A stretch of 64,000 nt of DNA from Ptychodera flava (GCF_041260155.1 NC_091943.1:14794283-14858282), one strand, 5' to 3'; shown: positions 47,901 to 60,900, counted from the first letter of the stretch. A program made the numbers and translations. Notes: a model not told the origin generated them from the sequence alone.

Positions 47901-49554
47901 TGATATTTACTGTCCCTTAATTATATTATGTAAGTGTAAAATTCGAAACACGGGACTCATGCAGGAGGGGCGCTGAAAATAAAAAGGCTGGGATGCCGGG
48001 TGATAACGTCTGAGGATATTTTCTTTTGTATTGTAACGCCCCTCCCTGTAGAGATTGTATCTTGAAGCGTCCCTCACGTGGCCAAGGCGTGTGAAGGTCA
48101 TTGACTCAGATCGTACAAGAAGCAGATAAGAGATAGTGTGATAGTTTAATTAATTATTGGTTAAGATTTCAATGAGAACAATCGAGAATGGGATATTCCA
48201 TGGTGTGATCTTATTTAATCTTAAGAAACAATCAAAGACTGGCGGGAAAATTACCACGTGATAACTTTTGTAATTATGTAAGTTTGAAGATGTATTTAAC
48301 TTTGTAGAGAGTTTGGACTGAGACTTGGGATCAGACCTTGGACGGTAACGTTACTGTCGCCATCTTGCAATAAAGTACAAGTTGTGTTAAATCTACATCT
48401 TGGTGTGTCAGCTTCAGTTACTGAAAGCATTACGATCCAGACTGGTACCTCTCAACTCGTAATTCCCCGAACTACGAGCGCAACAGTATAAGCTTCCTAT
48501 TTTTCTTCTGTCATGCCATCTGTAGCAGATGTTAGCTGTGAATTTTATGTATTATTTTCATGATTTTATTTTCATACCAAAGTTAGCTTGTGTAAAAGTG
48601 CTAACTGAAAGACGTTTATAGAAGCATCAGTGCTCGCTGATTTGGACTATGCCTACACATTTTAACACTGTCAGGCTGAATAATAAACGGGTGCTGCACT
48701 CACAACATGGCGCCCCATGATGGAAAAGTATAAAAGACACAGTATTTCAAGCACAAATACATCATGATCATACCAGAAACAAGCATGGTTCTATCATAGA
48801 CCCTCGAGGGCCTATGTTTCCATTTACTTAAACGTACAATACACGATGGCCAACATTTTGTTATAGTATTCTTTATTTCCTTTGTCACGTGATTAGGCTT
48901 TGAAAATAGTGGGAATTTAAAATTATGTGAAAACGTTTGAATTTAGATGCCTCTTTACACACGTATGACAGTGTTATATACTTTCGCAGTCTTTAATGGG
49001 TCTTATTCAAAGAAAGCTCTTGGAAAGCCGATTCACAGATATTGGGGCTCTCTGGTAGGATTGTTTGATGATTTCTTCCATATCACCTACTCATATCAAA
49101 TTGTTTACTCCGTATTAATTATTTTACTACAGAGTTCTGAAAAGCCCATTGCTCGGTAACAACAAATTCAGATCTAAAATTAAAACTGCAAGTAGTGTTA
49201 CTGGGAATAACGTAATTGTCAGGTTGCCATATGAATAAGTTATAGCATAAGCTAGGGATCCAAGGAAGTATGGTAGGTCAAAAGTGATTGACGATCATCA
49301 AAAAATTTTGGGAGAAACATTTGCCATGCTCTTCATACGAGCTTACTTTGCCCATTATTTAATTTGATTTAAATCATACCTGTCACTCTTCCGACACGCT
49401 TCGACAAAAGTATTGTGAGTACGCCTGGCCCACATCCAATGTCCAGTACAGTGTCTTTCTTATCCAATGGCAGGGCTTGAGAAATTACTTCCATGCACGT
49501 TAAGGCACCTTTAGACGCCATGGCATTATACGTCTTCAAGCGGTCAAAATTCAT
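41768..49554 (-). CDS. JHAMT-like SAM-dependent methyltransferase, gene C
   Basis: Exons are 49380-49554, 44154-44473, 42911-43046 and 41768-41928, 792 nt (263 aa). It carries the same motifs as gene B, including VLDIGCGPG and GDATKL. A 9-nt in-frame insertion in exon 2 gives AFDVSDESSEMIAEA, adding three residues after the acidic loop that normally contacts the SAM ribose. Another change is KSLKPGG to QSLTPGG. The penultimate codon gives Met rather than Arg (VAVAMK). Past the exon 3 donor, a 4-bp loss relative to B shifts the frame, which confirms that stretch is intron. Intron 1 contains a solo LTR. It is the near-twin of gene B and intact by reading frame. Confidence 0.87.
42911..43046 (-). 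CDS. Gene C exon 3
   Basis: The acceptor is TTTTGCAG|GG and the donor AAAG|GTAACT. It encodes GYKYAYYPFKGSPEDYKEML to TYDEAK. Confidence 0.8.
44154..44473 (-). CDS. Gene C exon 2 (9 nt longer)
   Basis: The 320-nt exon against 311 in the others is due to a local 9-nt direct duplication-like insertion near 44452-44462 that adds three residues. The donor is ATGAAG|GTAATA. Confidence 0.87.
44848..45035. other. C-unit-specific insertion of about 190 bp
   Basis: The B unit has about 25 unrelated bases here. On the minus strand the insert contains CTGGCCAGAGGTCCATATAT and ends in ATTGCGATTATTTT, which looks like a LINE 3' UTR fragment, but I cannot confirm the family. Confidence 0.45.
46178..47853. 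mobile_element. TTA-flanked TIR element in intron 1 of gene C
   Basis: This is the orthologous insertion to 32890-34547. TTA lies at 46175-46177 and 47854-47856, and the inverted ends GGCTGCATTC are the same. Internal repeats are at 46490-47260. Confidence 0.75.
48032..48485. mobile_element. Solo LTR, intron 1 of gene C
   Basis: The 454-bp insert starts TGTAACGCCCC and ends GCGCAACA, the TG...CA ends of a long terminal repeat. It is flanked by a 4-bp duplication GTAT (48028-48031 and 48486-48489). The B unit at about 34728 reads TTTTGTATAAGC with one GTAT and no insert. An AATAAA signal lies near 48371, late in the element. No internal gag-pol sequence remains, so it probably arose by LTR-LTR recombination. 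A Gypsy-type origin is likely but not shown. Confidence 0.9.
49380..49554 (-). CDS. Gene C exon 1
   Basis: ATG to ACAG|GTATGA. It encodes MNFDRLKTYNAMASKGALTC to VGRVT, differing from B at one residue (T for Q at 19). Confidence 0.88.
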
Positions 49555-51050
49555 CGTCTTGATTGCGTGACTGTGTTGTCTGGTGCTAGAACATTAACGG
49601 ATAAAAAATAAACTTTGCATGTTGCACAAAAAACACAAAAGTGCAGAAAATGAGAGGTTTGAAGGATTAATGGCCTTGGCATCACCTGCCATGATTAATA
49701 CCCTTGACCAATCTCCATACGCCATCTTACATTGTGAGGTTCATGGATCAAGTTGTGATGATAAAAACAAAAGCATCACGTAATGTTTGTGAAGCCGTCC
49801 GATGAGTTTGCGTAACGTTAATGACTTGCAGTTAACAAATTTTAAATGATTTCAAATCCTTGTGGAGCTTGCATTGGGGATCATCGTGTTTATGTATTAT
49901 TTATTCACGCGCACATTTGCAACATGTTAGGGAGTCATGTTATAAAGTCACATTAATTTTACATTGTGAAGGTCACATTTCAAAAGCAAATATAAGCTTA
50001 TTACCTTTAATGTCACATTCGCATTGTGAAGGTCATTTTTCCATAACCAAAAATATTGCCTTTCAAGTTTCCATAAGCAAAATATTGCCCTTATAAGAGG
50101 GTCACTAGACTCATTCGTCAGTCTGTTTTACTTAGCAGCAGTTTTGATGCCCGTCCAGCTTTCAGCCGCCAGCCGTGCGTACGATGCTGTGTATTCCCGG
50201 CGTTTCACAGCCTCCCGGGCCGTATATCGCGGAACAAACAGCATCGTACGCCCGGCTACCGTTCTGCAAGCTTCCACCCGCCAGCCTTTGATACCGTCTA
50301 GCCTACAGCTTCCAGCCTGTATCGTTGTTGCCGTTCAGCCACCAGCCTTTCCAATTTGTAGCATCCCAGATTATGGCCTAGCAATACCCGCAACCACACA
50401 GGACAGCTTCCATCAGCTTAATAGGGCTATAGGGCCGTTCAGAATTGACCTTCATGTTCTCGCATTAATATCCAAAAATAGAAATTTGTCTGCATTTTTG
50501 ATTACGCTTTTAAAAATTATGTATGCAAGTATGACGAAAATTCATCTTAGTCGGCGATTGCGAGTGTAACACTGAATACTAAAGACACATTCACGACTCT
50601 GACTAGAAGCTACAAAAACAGCCACGCATGCAACATTGATAAAATTTGTCCGCACTTCAAGCAGCAGTGTCCGATGTCTCGCACGTGCAGCTATATTTAA
50701 CAAACCTGTAACGGTGAACAGTATTAATAATAAACAGTTCCAACTTCCAAGACTGCCAAATAGGCACAGACTGATGTTAACATGGAGAGGCCAGGAAACC
50801 TAACACCCCAGAGTCGAGAACACTGATCGAAGAAGTTGATACATGTCCTGAAACCTCACCTGAAGTACAAAAATGGGCAATCGACAACAGCGACTTAGGT
50901 CCTAAGTTCAATTTTAGCAATTTCTTTTTGGCCGAGTCTATTGACACGGTCGTGTCAATAACCAAGATCGCTATTGCCATGCGCGTGGCAATAGCAAAGG
51001 TAACCATTGCCCAGTCTGGTTCCCTGACACATTTCTACCGTACGCATGGC

Positions 51051-52790
51051 TATCATTGGTCAATAGTACGAGTGCAGTAATTGCGTTGGATTTATTTCCA
51101 ACTTTGAGCTACCTTCGAATTTAGGTTTCGTATGCCCGAACCAATCATCTTATGTCGACATAGAATGATAGACGAAAAATTATTTATTTTGAGTCATTGT
51201 CGTACATGCCAAAGGTCGCCATGGTCACCCGGTCACGTAATAGAAAAAAAAATCATAGACGATAACCGGCATTTCACCAATACATATAGAAGAACAGAGT
51301 CACCGACTTAAGAGTGAAGCCGTGCCAACAACTTCAGCGTTCAATGTTTCGTCATTTCCGAGCGTGCCTCTGTACATATATGCTAAACACATGATCTTGT
51401 CAGGTGACTTATCAGGCTCATAAATATGCAGTCGAAATTCTGACCGAAATATTAGCCCATACCTATAAAAAGCCAAACATTGCAATATTCTTGAAACACC
51501 TATTTTCTTGTTATAAAAACCATTTTCTTTTTGTAGAAACAATTTTCTTTTTGTAAAAACCCATTTTCTTTGCGTAAAAACCTATTTTCGTTTGTAGAAT
51601 CGCTTTTCTTCGTGTCAAAAAAAATATTTTTTGTAAAATCTATTTTGTGTAAAATCCTAATTTCTTTGTGAAAAAAACCTTGTGTAAAATCCTAATTTCT
51701 TTGTAAAAAAAAACTTTTATAAAATACATTTCCTTTTTGTGAAAAATTTCTTTGTAAAAAATATTTCTTGTAAAATGTATTTTCTTTTTGTAAAAAAAAT
51801 CTTTCTGAACCTATTTTCTTTTTGTACAAATCGTACAACCTTCATTCATGTTGGTGAAACCTATGCTTGTATTCCAAATCGGCCATTCGTATTGGTCACG
51901 TGTCACACTTATTTGTACTTGTCCAGCTCAGTTTTTCTAATTTTTATTTGAAATATCTTCTTTTATATTAATAAAATATTATAAGCAAGTTTTTGTCTGT
52001 AAAACTCTGATTTATGTTCGCAAAACCTATGCTTGTATTCCAAAACGGTCATTCGTATTGGTCATGCTAACTTCGAACTAAAGATAGGGTTTTGGTCAAA
52101 GGTTATTTGCAGATGCCATCAAATTGTGCTATTTGTGTTAGCGGTCTGCTCTGCTATGCTCACCTTCGCTTGCCAAGGTCTCGTGTCAGGGCACCGGGCA
52201 GCTGGATGCTCTCCGATGCGGTAGTTAGTGGGAGACTGAATTCGAAGTAACGGACATCCGTGCAAGGGGCCGATGTGCTACGCGCGGTTAAGGTTTCGCG
52301 TGGCCATTATTTCTTTTAGCATCATATTCTAATTTTTCAAGAGAATTTCGTCTTATCACAGGTGTTGGAGTCTACTGATTGTATCATTACGTTGAAAGAG
52401 ACAGTTTCACAGTGGGACATATAAGAGACTGGACGTAAATTAGCAGGGGGCGGGGGATTTTGGGGAGGGCCACAATTTTTGGAACCTCTGTTTGGGAAAG
52501 GGTCACAATTTTTTGAGCTCCTCTGAGGGAGAGGGTCACAAATTTTTGTGCAAGTTCTCTGTGCACTAAAAACAGAAAACAAATTGTTTGTAAAGACAAT
52601 ACGCATGCATGACATTACTAGCATACTGCCTTTTACTTCCTATTAAATGCTCATTTACAACTCTCCGTGTATCTCTTCCCCACCATTATCTTAAACAGGA
52701 TTGTCTCTCTTTCGCTTTTCCTTTCGTTTCATGTTTGTTTCCTTGCGTGTTGTATCTGTTGTGTGAGCGTCCTGGTCGGTAATTAAATGC
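51051..52790. other. Intergenic; minisatellite, no gene
   Basis: It contains the minisatellite at 51510-51835, two direct copies of a 35-bp stretch (GCTTGTATTCCAAA, at about 51866 and 52030) and three imperfect repeats of a GGGTCACAATTTTT block at about 52450-52545. No exon is recognised. Confidence 0.5.
51510..51835 (+). repeat. Degenerate minisatellite of about 21-28 bp
   Basis: Repeated TTTTCTTTTTGTAAAAACC(T)A-like units, with length variation in T and A runs. It starts about 450 bp beyond the end of the C unit. Confidence 0.75.
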
Positions 52791-52794
52791 ACAT

Positions 52795-55700
52795 CGAATG
52801 GTAACACTTATTTACTTTTTATGAATTTTCACTTTATCACGTTGAAAATAATAGGTCTTCGCACGTATAAAAAACGGAGAAAATTGGCACTGTGGTTGAA
52901 ACAGAAAAAAATCAGTGTGGCCTTTCTACAAGAACCCATAGCAGTGTACAAGATGTACAATTTTAGAAGGCTCAATTTAAAGGTCACTGTTTATTTGCTC
53001 ACGGTACAAATAATAGCAAAGGAGTAATGACTATTATTAATTGCCCTGACTATTCTATCAAAGATATTTTTGCAGATGCTAATGGTTATCTCATGATTTC
53101 AGTGAGTATTGATGTGTGTCCATTTATTTTCCTAAACATTTACGCTCCAAATGATGAGAAAGAACACAGTGTCTTCATGAACACTATTTCAAATTTATTG
53201 GCACAGCATTGCTCTGATACATCTATTCCAGTAATAATTGAAGGGGATTTTAATTTTATTCATGATGTAAATTTTGACAGGTCAGGAGTAGACCTAAGCC
53301 CTGGAAATAGTACATGAGGAAAGTAGATGGAATCTTCACAGGTCATAATGTTATTGATATTTGGCGTGTTACTCACGGTGAAAACCAAGCTTTCCCATGG
53401 CGTAGATGACTACCCAGTTTAATTCAGAGCAGACTGGATCATTTTGTAATTTCTGATTTTCTGCAGCAAAATGTTAAAAAAATGGACATAGTGCCTGAAT
53501 TAGCTTCAGACCATGCAGCTGTGTCTCTTGTTTTGCATGAAATCTTTCATCCACGTGGTCCAGGCCACTGGAAATTTAATAATAGTTAAACACAGGACGA
53601 AATGTATTCAACTTCATTGATAGAGAACATGGAAAGTGATGATTATGAGAATACTGATAAAATTGCTAGATGAGATTTCATTAAATACAAATTTCGAGAT
53701 TACACAGCTGTCTTTAGTGAAAATAAGGCCATAAACAGAAGAAAAAAATCAAAGAGTTGGAGGAAAGAGTTAACTATTTAGGACAGATGTGTTCCGTTTC
53801 ACCTAGTAAGCAGATATTTTTAGACAAGCCTAGACAAATTTTAGAAGTAATCAACCTTTTTTATTCCAACTTGTACAGCAAAGTAAACACAGAAGAAATT
53901 GAGATGAATAACTTCTTAAAAGATGATCTACCGCGGCCATGTCCAGATCAAAAACAGTTATGTGAAGGTCCTTTAACGCCGGGTGAAGTTTTTAAGATTG
54001 AAAATGAGCTTCCAAATAACAAGAGTTCACATAACCATGGTTTGACAAAGGACTTTTATATAGCTTTTTAGCCGGTTATTGGTGAAGTGGTCATTGATGC
54101 CTTAAATAGTGGTTATAATCGGGGACAATATTCAATATCACAGAGACACAGTATCATCAGCTTAATTCGGAAACCTGGTAGAGATCAACAGTTATTGAAA
54201 AATTGGAGGCAAATTTCACTTTTTAATTTGGATGTTAAACTGCATCTAAATGTTTGGCTCGACGTCTAGAAAAATGTCTTCTTCATCTTATTAGTGACAA
54301 AAAGTCAGCATTTGTAGAGGGTAGAAATATAAGTCACTATGTTCGCCTTATTGATGAAATGTTCTTTTACATTTGTTGAAAAGTCCATTCCAGCAATTTT
54401 GTTAGCTGTCGATTTTGAAAAGGCATTTGACACTGTGATTGGGGAGGTGGACCAAGGGGGCCTCAAAATGCCTGACCTGTTTATTATGAAAAAAGTTCAA
54501 AGGATTATAGTGATTAAGTGTTTCATTTGTAATACTTGTGTACATCCATAGAAAAATATAGTTTTACATAAACTGGAGATTCTAGGAGGGAAACTATTAC
54601 TTAGGTGTAATTTTAATAGGAGTGTTTTGCCTGTGAGCTTTACATATTTTATGGGAGACTTTTTAGGTCTGGTCTGAGATCAACCACTTTAACCTCTATC
54701 AAGACCAAATTATCTGGAACAACAGAAAGATTGTAATTGGAGGAAACTCTGTTTTTACAAGACGTTCTTTGAAGTCGGAATTTATTTTATTTCAGATCTT
54801 TTTCGGGATCACGCGAGAATACCTCAAAATGAATTTGATCAAAGAGGTCTAACGTTAAATAATAAGTTGCAATTGATAGGGTTGAGTTGTACAATTCCAG
54901 CTTATTTGAAATACAAATGCACTTCGACTTTTACAGATGTTATTTACTTCCATATTCACAATGATGCATTTGTACTCGATTCGCCGTCATTAGCTCAATT
55001 AAGAAGTAGCCTACTTAAAAATTCTGTATTACAGGTATACTGTCACCAGTTTCAATTTTGACACTTACCATTGAAAGAGAAAATCTAACCAATCACAGAT
55101 ATTAAGCGGGTGGCCGATTTTTAAAAACAGCACCCTCACATGGGCATTTTGAATACCAAGGAACGCCCCTTTGACCATATATGGGCATATTTAGACTACA
55201 GGTGACTGTATACCTTTAAGACCTAATCTGAAATGAGTCTGGTATAATCATAAGACTTGCCTGATTTAGAATGGAGTAAAATGTATGAATTAAGTTTAAA
55301 ACTTTCTATTTGTTGTAAAGTTAGAGAATTTCAGTTAAAATTGTTGGATAACATATATTATACACCAATCAAAAATTGCACCGATTTAACCCTACAAAAT
55401 ATCCTTCTGAACTTTGATATTTTCAGTAATTTTCCGGAATCAATAGAACACCTATTCTACAGCTGTATTTATACGATGGCCTTATGGTCAGAAGTTATAC
55501 ATAAAATGAGCAGATCACTTAAACTTGCTTCAACTCCATCAAAATTATGTATGATCCTTGGTTATCCAAGTGAAATTAATGCCATTAATTTTCTTTCTTT
55601 AAAAATTCGTAAATTCGCTTTACATCGCAAAGACCAAGGGAAAAGTTGAGTTTCATTATAAAAAGTGGTCACATTTTTTTTCTATAAATGAATAGTGACT

Positions 55701-55800
55701 TAAGAAGGTTTACCGACCAGTTTCTGTGTTGTACGTCTTTTTTGTGTTTGATTCTTCTTTGTTTTTCTTTTGTGAAATAAAAAGTATTACAAATGTAAAC
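52795..55800 (+). pseudogene. Degenerate Tx1/L1-like LINE
   Basis: In three frames the plus strand encodes an endonuclease start (GLRTYKKRRKLALWLKQKK, VAFLQE), then IIEGDFNFIHD near 53236. The RT follows as PNNKSSHNHGL, LIRKPGRDQQLLKNWRQISL and AVDFEKAFDTV (54400-54440). It then jumps at once to VDQGGLKMPDL, so the RT core with the YxDD site is deleted. The C-terminal part (55257-55649) has KVREFQLKLLDNIYY and ESIEHLFYSC, as in Tx1-type L1 elements. It ends near a GTGAAATAAAAAG signal. Many stops; inactive. A MITE interrupts it at 55032-55216. Confidence 0.82.
55032..55216. mobile_element. Short TIR element inserted in the Tx1-like LINE
   Basis: Left end CAGGTATACTGTCACC; the inverse of the right end reads AAGGTATACAGTCACC. 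About 185 bp, non-coding. LINE sequence resumes on the other side. The target duplication is unclear, at most 2-3 bp of TA-rich sequence. Confidence 0.6.
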
Positions 55801-56755
55801 AGTAACAATGATCATATGTGGATGTTTCAACATTCTTCTGGGAGTAGAATAAGATGTTGCAATTGATATATAAAATAAAAATAATGAAGAAATAATAAAC
55901 AGTTATCCTTACTGGTGTAATGACCTTTCATAATTAGAATGGCAGTCTAGATTGACTTGACATTTTCACCACTATATAATGGACCAGCCCTATTGTATTT
56001 GTAGTAAAGCTGGGTCTCTGAACAGGGAAAGAATGTCTGTAATTAGTTATCTATATCCAGAATGACAGAACTAAATCCAATGAAACTTGGAACACAACTT
56101 AAAATAAGAAGGCAACTTAAACAAAAAGTAGGAAGCAAAACCAAGGACGATAATCTAATCTTCATAATAACGTAATCCAAACATCAAAACCAAGAGTATA
56201 AAAAACAGGTGTGAACTTGAAAGAACTCATTAAAGCATCAATTTCCAAAACAGCTGAGCATCGCATACAAAAAACAGAAAAAATAGACCATGCACTCATA
56301 AATACCAGAACGCCGAATCCAAACGAATGCCCAAAGTTCGAATTACACGAGCCAACACAATTACTCTCAGACCGAAATGTAGGCATTCTAGCTTTCAAAA
56401 CCTAAAGAAGATGGTAAACACATACAATCGATCGATATTCCATACAATTTATCAGCAGAAAGGTTTTTGGATTTTGGGTTACTGATGAATGAACTCTTTT
56501 TTGCCAAAACTTAGAGTCAAAGGATCTCGGTGTTATACAGTCTCTCCACTCCTCTGTACAGACTGTGTGTAGACACTTACACTACCCCTAATCATTTCTA
56601 CACATACAGCAGACAGACATAATAAACACTTACAATGTGTACACTATCACACATAAAACGCAAACTACCGAGATATGAACCATATGTGAAGCTGCTTTCC
56701 CTCTATTACACATGTGTAATAGTATATCTCTAAATAGGTTTCTCATGTAGAGTAA
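55801..56755. other. Intergenic, no supported gene
   Basis: No exon or repeat recognised. Overlapping open frames at 56162-56405 are on opposite strands and lack domains. Confidence 0.4.
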
Positions 56756-57743
56756 ATAATTTTGACCATTTAAATTACCAAAAAGGGGCTATTAATATTT
56801 TAGCTATGGAAGAAAAACTTCTTTTCTAAGTCTGCTTGCAGCCATATTGGATTTTAGTTAATTATCGAAGTGTGTATGTAAAAAGTGAACCTCAAAAGTG
56901 GTGTCTTCATGCCAAAGAAATATTTTTATGCAATAAATTCATTGAAATAGATTTTTTCATATGTGAAATATGGCCATAAATGTTATTTTAGACTAAGAAA
57001 AAATAAAAAGTTTGTTTCTCATCCTAGACATATTGCAAAAATGATGCAGTGACGCGGATTTTTTTTCTTCTAATTTTTTTTAATCTTCAACAAACAAAAA
57101 CAAAAGACATGAAAACAGCTGCATAGGAATGCACGCAAAGATAAATGCACAGCAGTGTTGCTTTTTTAGTATTTTGTATACACTGTTGTAACATTTCTGC
57201 GATTTGACTTTTAGTGCAGTAAAGCACACTTTTGACAGCTCAATATAACAGTGACACATGTGTACAGTTCTGAATGGAATATTAGTGTCAGTTATTTTGT
57301 TTACAGTTCTTATGCACTATCGTCGCGTATTTTTGCCACTTACCATGGTGCAAAATTAAAATATTGTATCTAAAGTGGTTCCCATGCCAAAGAAACAATG
57401 TTGGTCCTTAAAATCACTGAAATAGCTTGTTTAATATTTGATATAACTGATAATATTATTTTGTAACATTGCTTCCGGCCATATATGGTTTATACAAAAT
57501 ATTTCCCCCCGCCCGAGAAGAATTCGGCTTAAAAAATAACGTTTATGTTGTTCTTAGTACCTCTCTAAAATGCATTCTGAAGAAAAGAACTCTTTGGAGT
57601 TTTTGGTTTGTCTAACCCTATTATGACTAGATCTTTAGGATGTCCCTTTTGTGACATGTAAAGATATGTGTCTTACAAAAACTGTACCACCAGGGATTCC
57701 AGATGATCTCACGTGATTAAAGAACACACTTCATTTTTGTTTA

Positions 57744-57904
57744 TTATTTCCTGGCGACAGCCACAATAAGAGAAGTTGTCATATTATATCCTTCATCGTC
57801 TTTGAAGCCAGTATCCATCACATACTTGACGGCCTCTTCTACATATTCTTTCTTTTTATCTTCTGGAATTCTTCTCAGTTGATTCATAAAGTTAGGGTAA
57901 TGTA
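57744..57904 (-). CDS. Gene D exon 4
   Basis: The acceptor is ATTGCAG|TA. It ends VAVARK and stop, with AATAAA at 57740-57745 (minus strand) overlapping the stop. Confidence 0.87.
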
Positions 57905-60900
57905 CTGCAATAGACATAAAATCACTTATTTTGTAAATTAGAGTAATAATTGTGTGATGTTTCAGAGTTTCCAATCTCTTATAAATTTCTTGCTTATTGA
58001 TCATTTAAAATATTCTGTTGTCAATTACATCTGCGACTTCCTATCAAGTTTACGTACATCTTATTCGTTTGTCTGGTAAATTGGTTCTTTTGGCAGCACA
58101 AGAAGACAGAAATTAGTTTCTATGATCTTACGGTGAATAGAGGTACCCAATGTAAAATGAACGACTTCATCGCCGACTCATTTCTTGGTCGTAGGAATTG
58201 TTGAGTTACTTGATTGATCTTTGTAATAATTGAGTTTTTCTGCTTATGTGTGTCGTGTGACTGACTGGTTTTTTGCGCGATTTCATCAATAAATGTGTCC
58301 CGCTTAATATTGACCTATATGACGAAATTTGGTCATAGAACGCATACATAAAAACTTACTTTGGCCGTCTAAATGGATATAATGAAACGTTGTTGCCTAA
58401 ATACAAAGGTATTTGTCCTGGGGCCTTCGTGGTAATTTGTGCTCAATGAATCAATGATCAATGAATTCCATTGAGACTAAATTAAAGACTAAATTTAAGC
58501 AGACAGTCTGTCTGCATATTTATAATATGTAATTTTCCAGAGTCTTCGGACGATCAGTGTGGAGACTTAAGATCAAAAGACCATTGCAACCAATTTTAGG
58601 CGCATACCCAGGGAACAATTGACAACAAACAGCTTACCAAAAGGTCACCGGAATATGAAGAGTCACGATAGCGTTAAAGGAGTCAGTCAAAAGTACCTTA
58701 CCATGTGAAAGAAAGCAAATACTAAGTATGTAAAACGGTTACCGATTGCTTCATCGAACGTCATGAGTAATTTATTTACGACCAGTCTACAATTGACGTC
58801 TTTAAAGCCAATATCGAAGAGTACTTCTTTGAAATCGTCAGCATTTCCCTTGAATGGATAGTAGGCATGTTTATATCCCTGCAAAATAAAAAAAAAGAGT
58901 AGAAGGCTTGAGAAAGCCGAAAAGACTAAGGTAACATTTAAAACTCAACCCAAAACAACCGATTCTTTTTTGAGGTTTAAAATACATAAAAAATTACAGG
59001 AAATGAAATGAGTCTCTCCGTTCGCAGACTTTAACAATTTACCTCTGCTAGTCAAATTGTAGGAATCTCAAATTATATTGCAGATAAGAACACGATTGGA
59101 ACTAATTTGGGATAGTTGGATTTTCATATTTTTCAAATTTCTCAAAAGCGTTAAGTGCCGTACAGCTGAATGTTGCAATATCGCAAATTACTCATAAAAA
59201 CAAGTGTGTAATATGAAAAGAAAAGCAGATGGGATTACATTTGTAGATTGAATCGATCTTACTTCATCATCCAATTATCCCAAATTAGTTCCAATCGTGT
59301 TTAAGTTTTTTTTAAGAACATTGACTTTTCAGTAATGTATCAAGTGTGTAATTCAACTAAAAGCACATGTGAAATTTAAAATCTATATATTGGTTTACAG
59401 GAGTTATTTTTCCGATGCAATTATTCTGTAAAGGATTTTTGTTACATACTCTGTCCATCTCACATTTCTATTTGTCGTTTAGGATTTTCCTACTTAATGT
59501 TTTGTTGTAAATACTAATGTCTCATTGGCTCTGGTAATATTTTACATCATATCAAATGAGAATGATTACTGGATGGGTTAACATATTGACTTTATCATTA
59601 TAGTGATTTTTTGATATTTTTGATGAAAACGTTGTTGCCAAGTAGATTGAACAAAATTAAGAAATTCACTTTAGTCTGTAGCAACAAATTATGGTCTGGT
59701 ACCTTATTTTTCAATAATTTTTGACAAACTTTTAAAAATTATATAAACCCAAAATATTTCCAATCGTGTTCATGATTTTTTTTCAACCAAGGGACATTAT
59801 TAAAAACACGCCGAAATATACAGTGCACTTGCAAAAGTGTTTGCCTAAAAAGCTGCAATAGAGGCTATTGATATCCCCTCTTCAATATCTTTGCTATTGT
59901 TAAGGACCTACGATTATATTGTACATTGATCAGAATTGGACTTTGCAATATATGCAGGTATTAAGTCGAAGCATAATTATGGTGCAATTACGTGTGAAAA
60001 TGTGATGCAGACCCGGAGTGTTAGTTCAGATCAAATCTGCTTCATCATAATCATGCTTCAACAGTATGTATAATGTATTGTATTAATATATGTGATCCAG
60101 AATGTAGACCTGAACTGTTAGTTAGGAGTTCAACCGGGAACAACTGTGGCGATGTGTCAGGAAATATATTCTTGTATTATGTCACCAATACATTGTCTTA
60201 CTGAAAGTACTCAGATGACATTCCTTCTGAGATTTCAGCTTTGAGACACACCTTCTTATCAGCGTTTATTTTACCAACCAGGGATTAAATCTTCTGATAC
60301 AATGTGTTGAATCCACCATGTGCCTTTCTCATCACTCGTAGACTTTTCCCGCCAAAAGTGCTTTATTAAAGGGGATATCTCGCCTTCCCAAATGACAGAT
60401 ATTTCTTCCTTTAACAGTGATATTTCACGTCACTGGACTCCGTGCCGATGTTGCACTGTCTATCACCCAAGAGTTATGCTTCACTGTATGTAGCTACTAG
60501 CCATTGTTTATAATTAGTTTTGTGGTAAAGTTGTCATCTGTAGTAATAGACGACTTCGTCTCCCGACTGCTTTCTCAGACCTGGTCATATTAAACACATA
60601 ATATTTGGCGACGTATGTGACTGTCGTATATATGCTGCTATTCCCTACATTGAAACATGACATCAATTCACAGAAAATCGTTGTAAGCCACATGTTGTAA
60701 ACTGATTGTAATGGAGGTCAGTTTTGCCCGACATATTTGTGCATGTAAAACACTAGGGTATCCCCGATTCTCTCCCCACCCTAGTAGCTTTTGATATTTA
60801 GGGTGAGACCCCCTCAGGCTCGCTCCGGACTACGGGCCGTAAGCAATAACGGTTTTCTAACCATGTTCTTAAAATAACATGAAAATTAAAGAAGTGAAGG

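Larger units (their letters stand above)
39133..51050 (-). repeat. Tandem duplication unit containing gene C
   Basis: This is the second copy of the unit at 18930-38545, head-to-tail with it. It lacks most B-specific insertions but has its own: about 330 bp at 40258-40586, about 190 bp at 44848-45035 and the solo LTR at 48032-48485. Confidence 0.87.
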
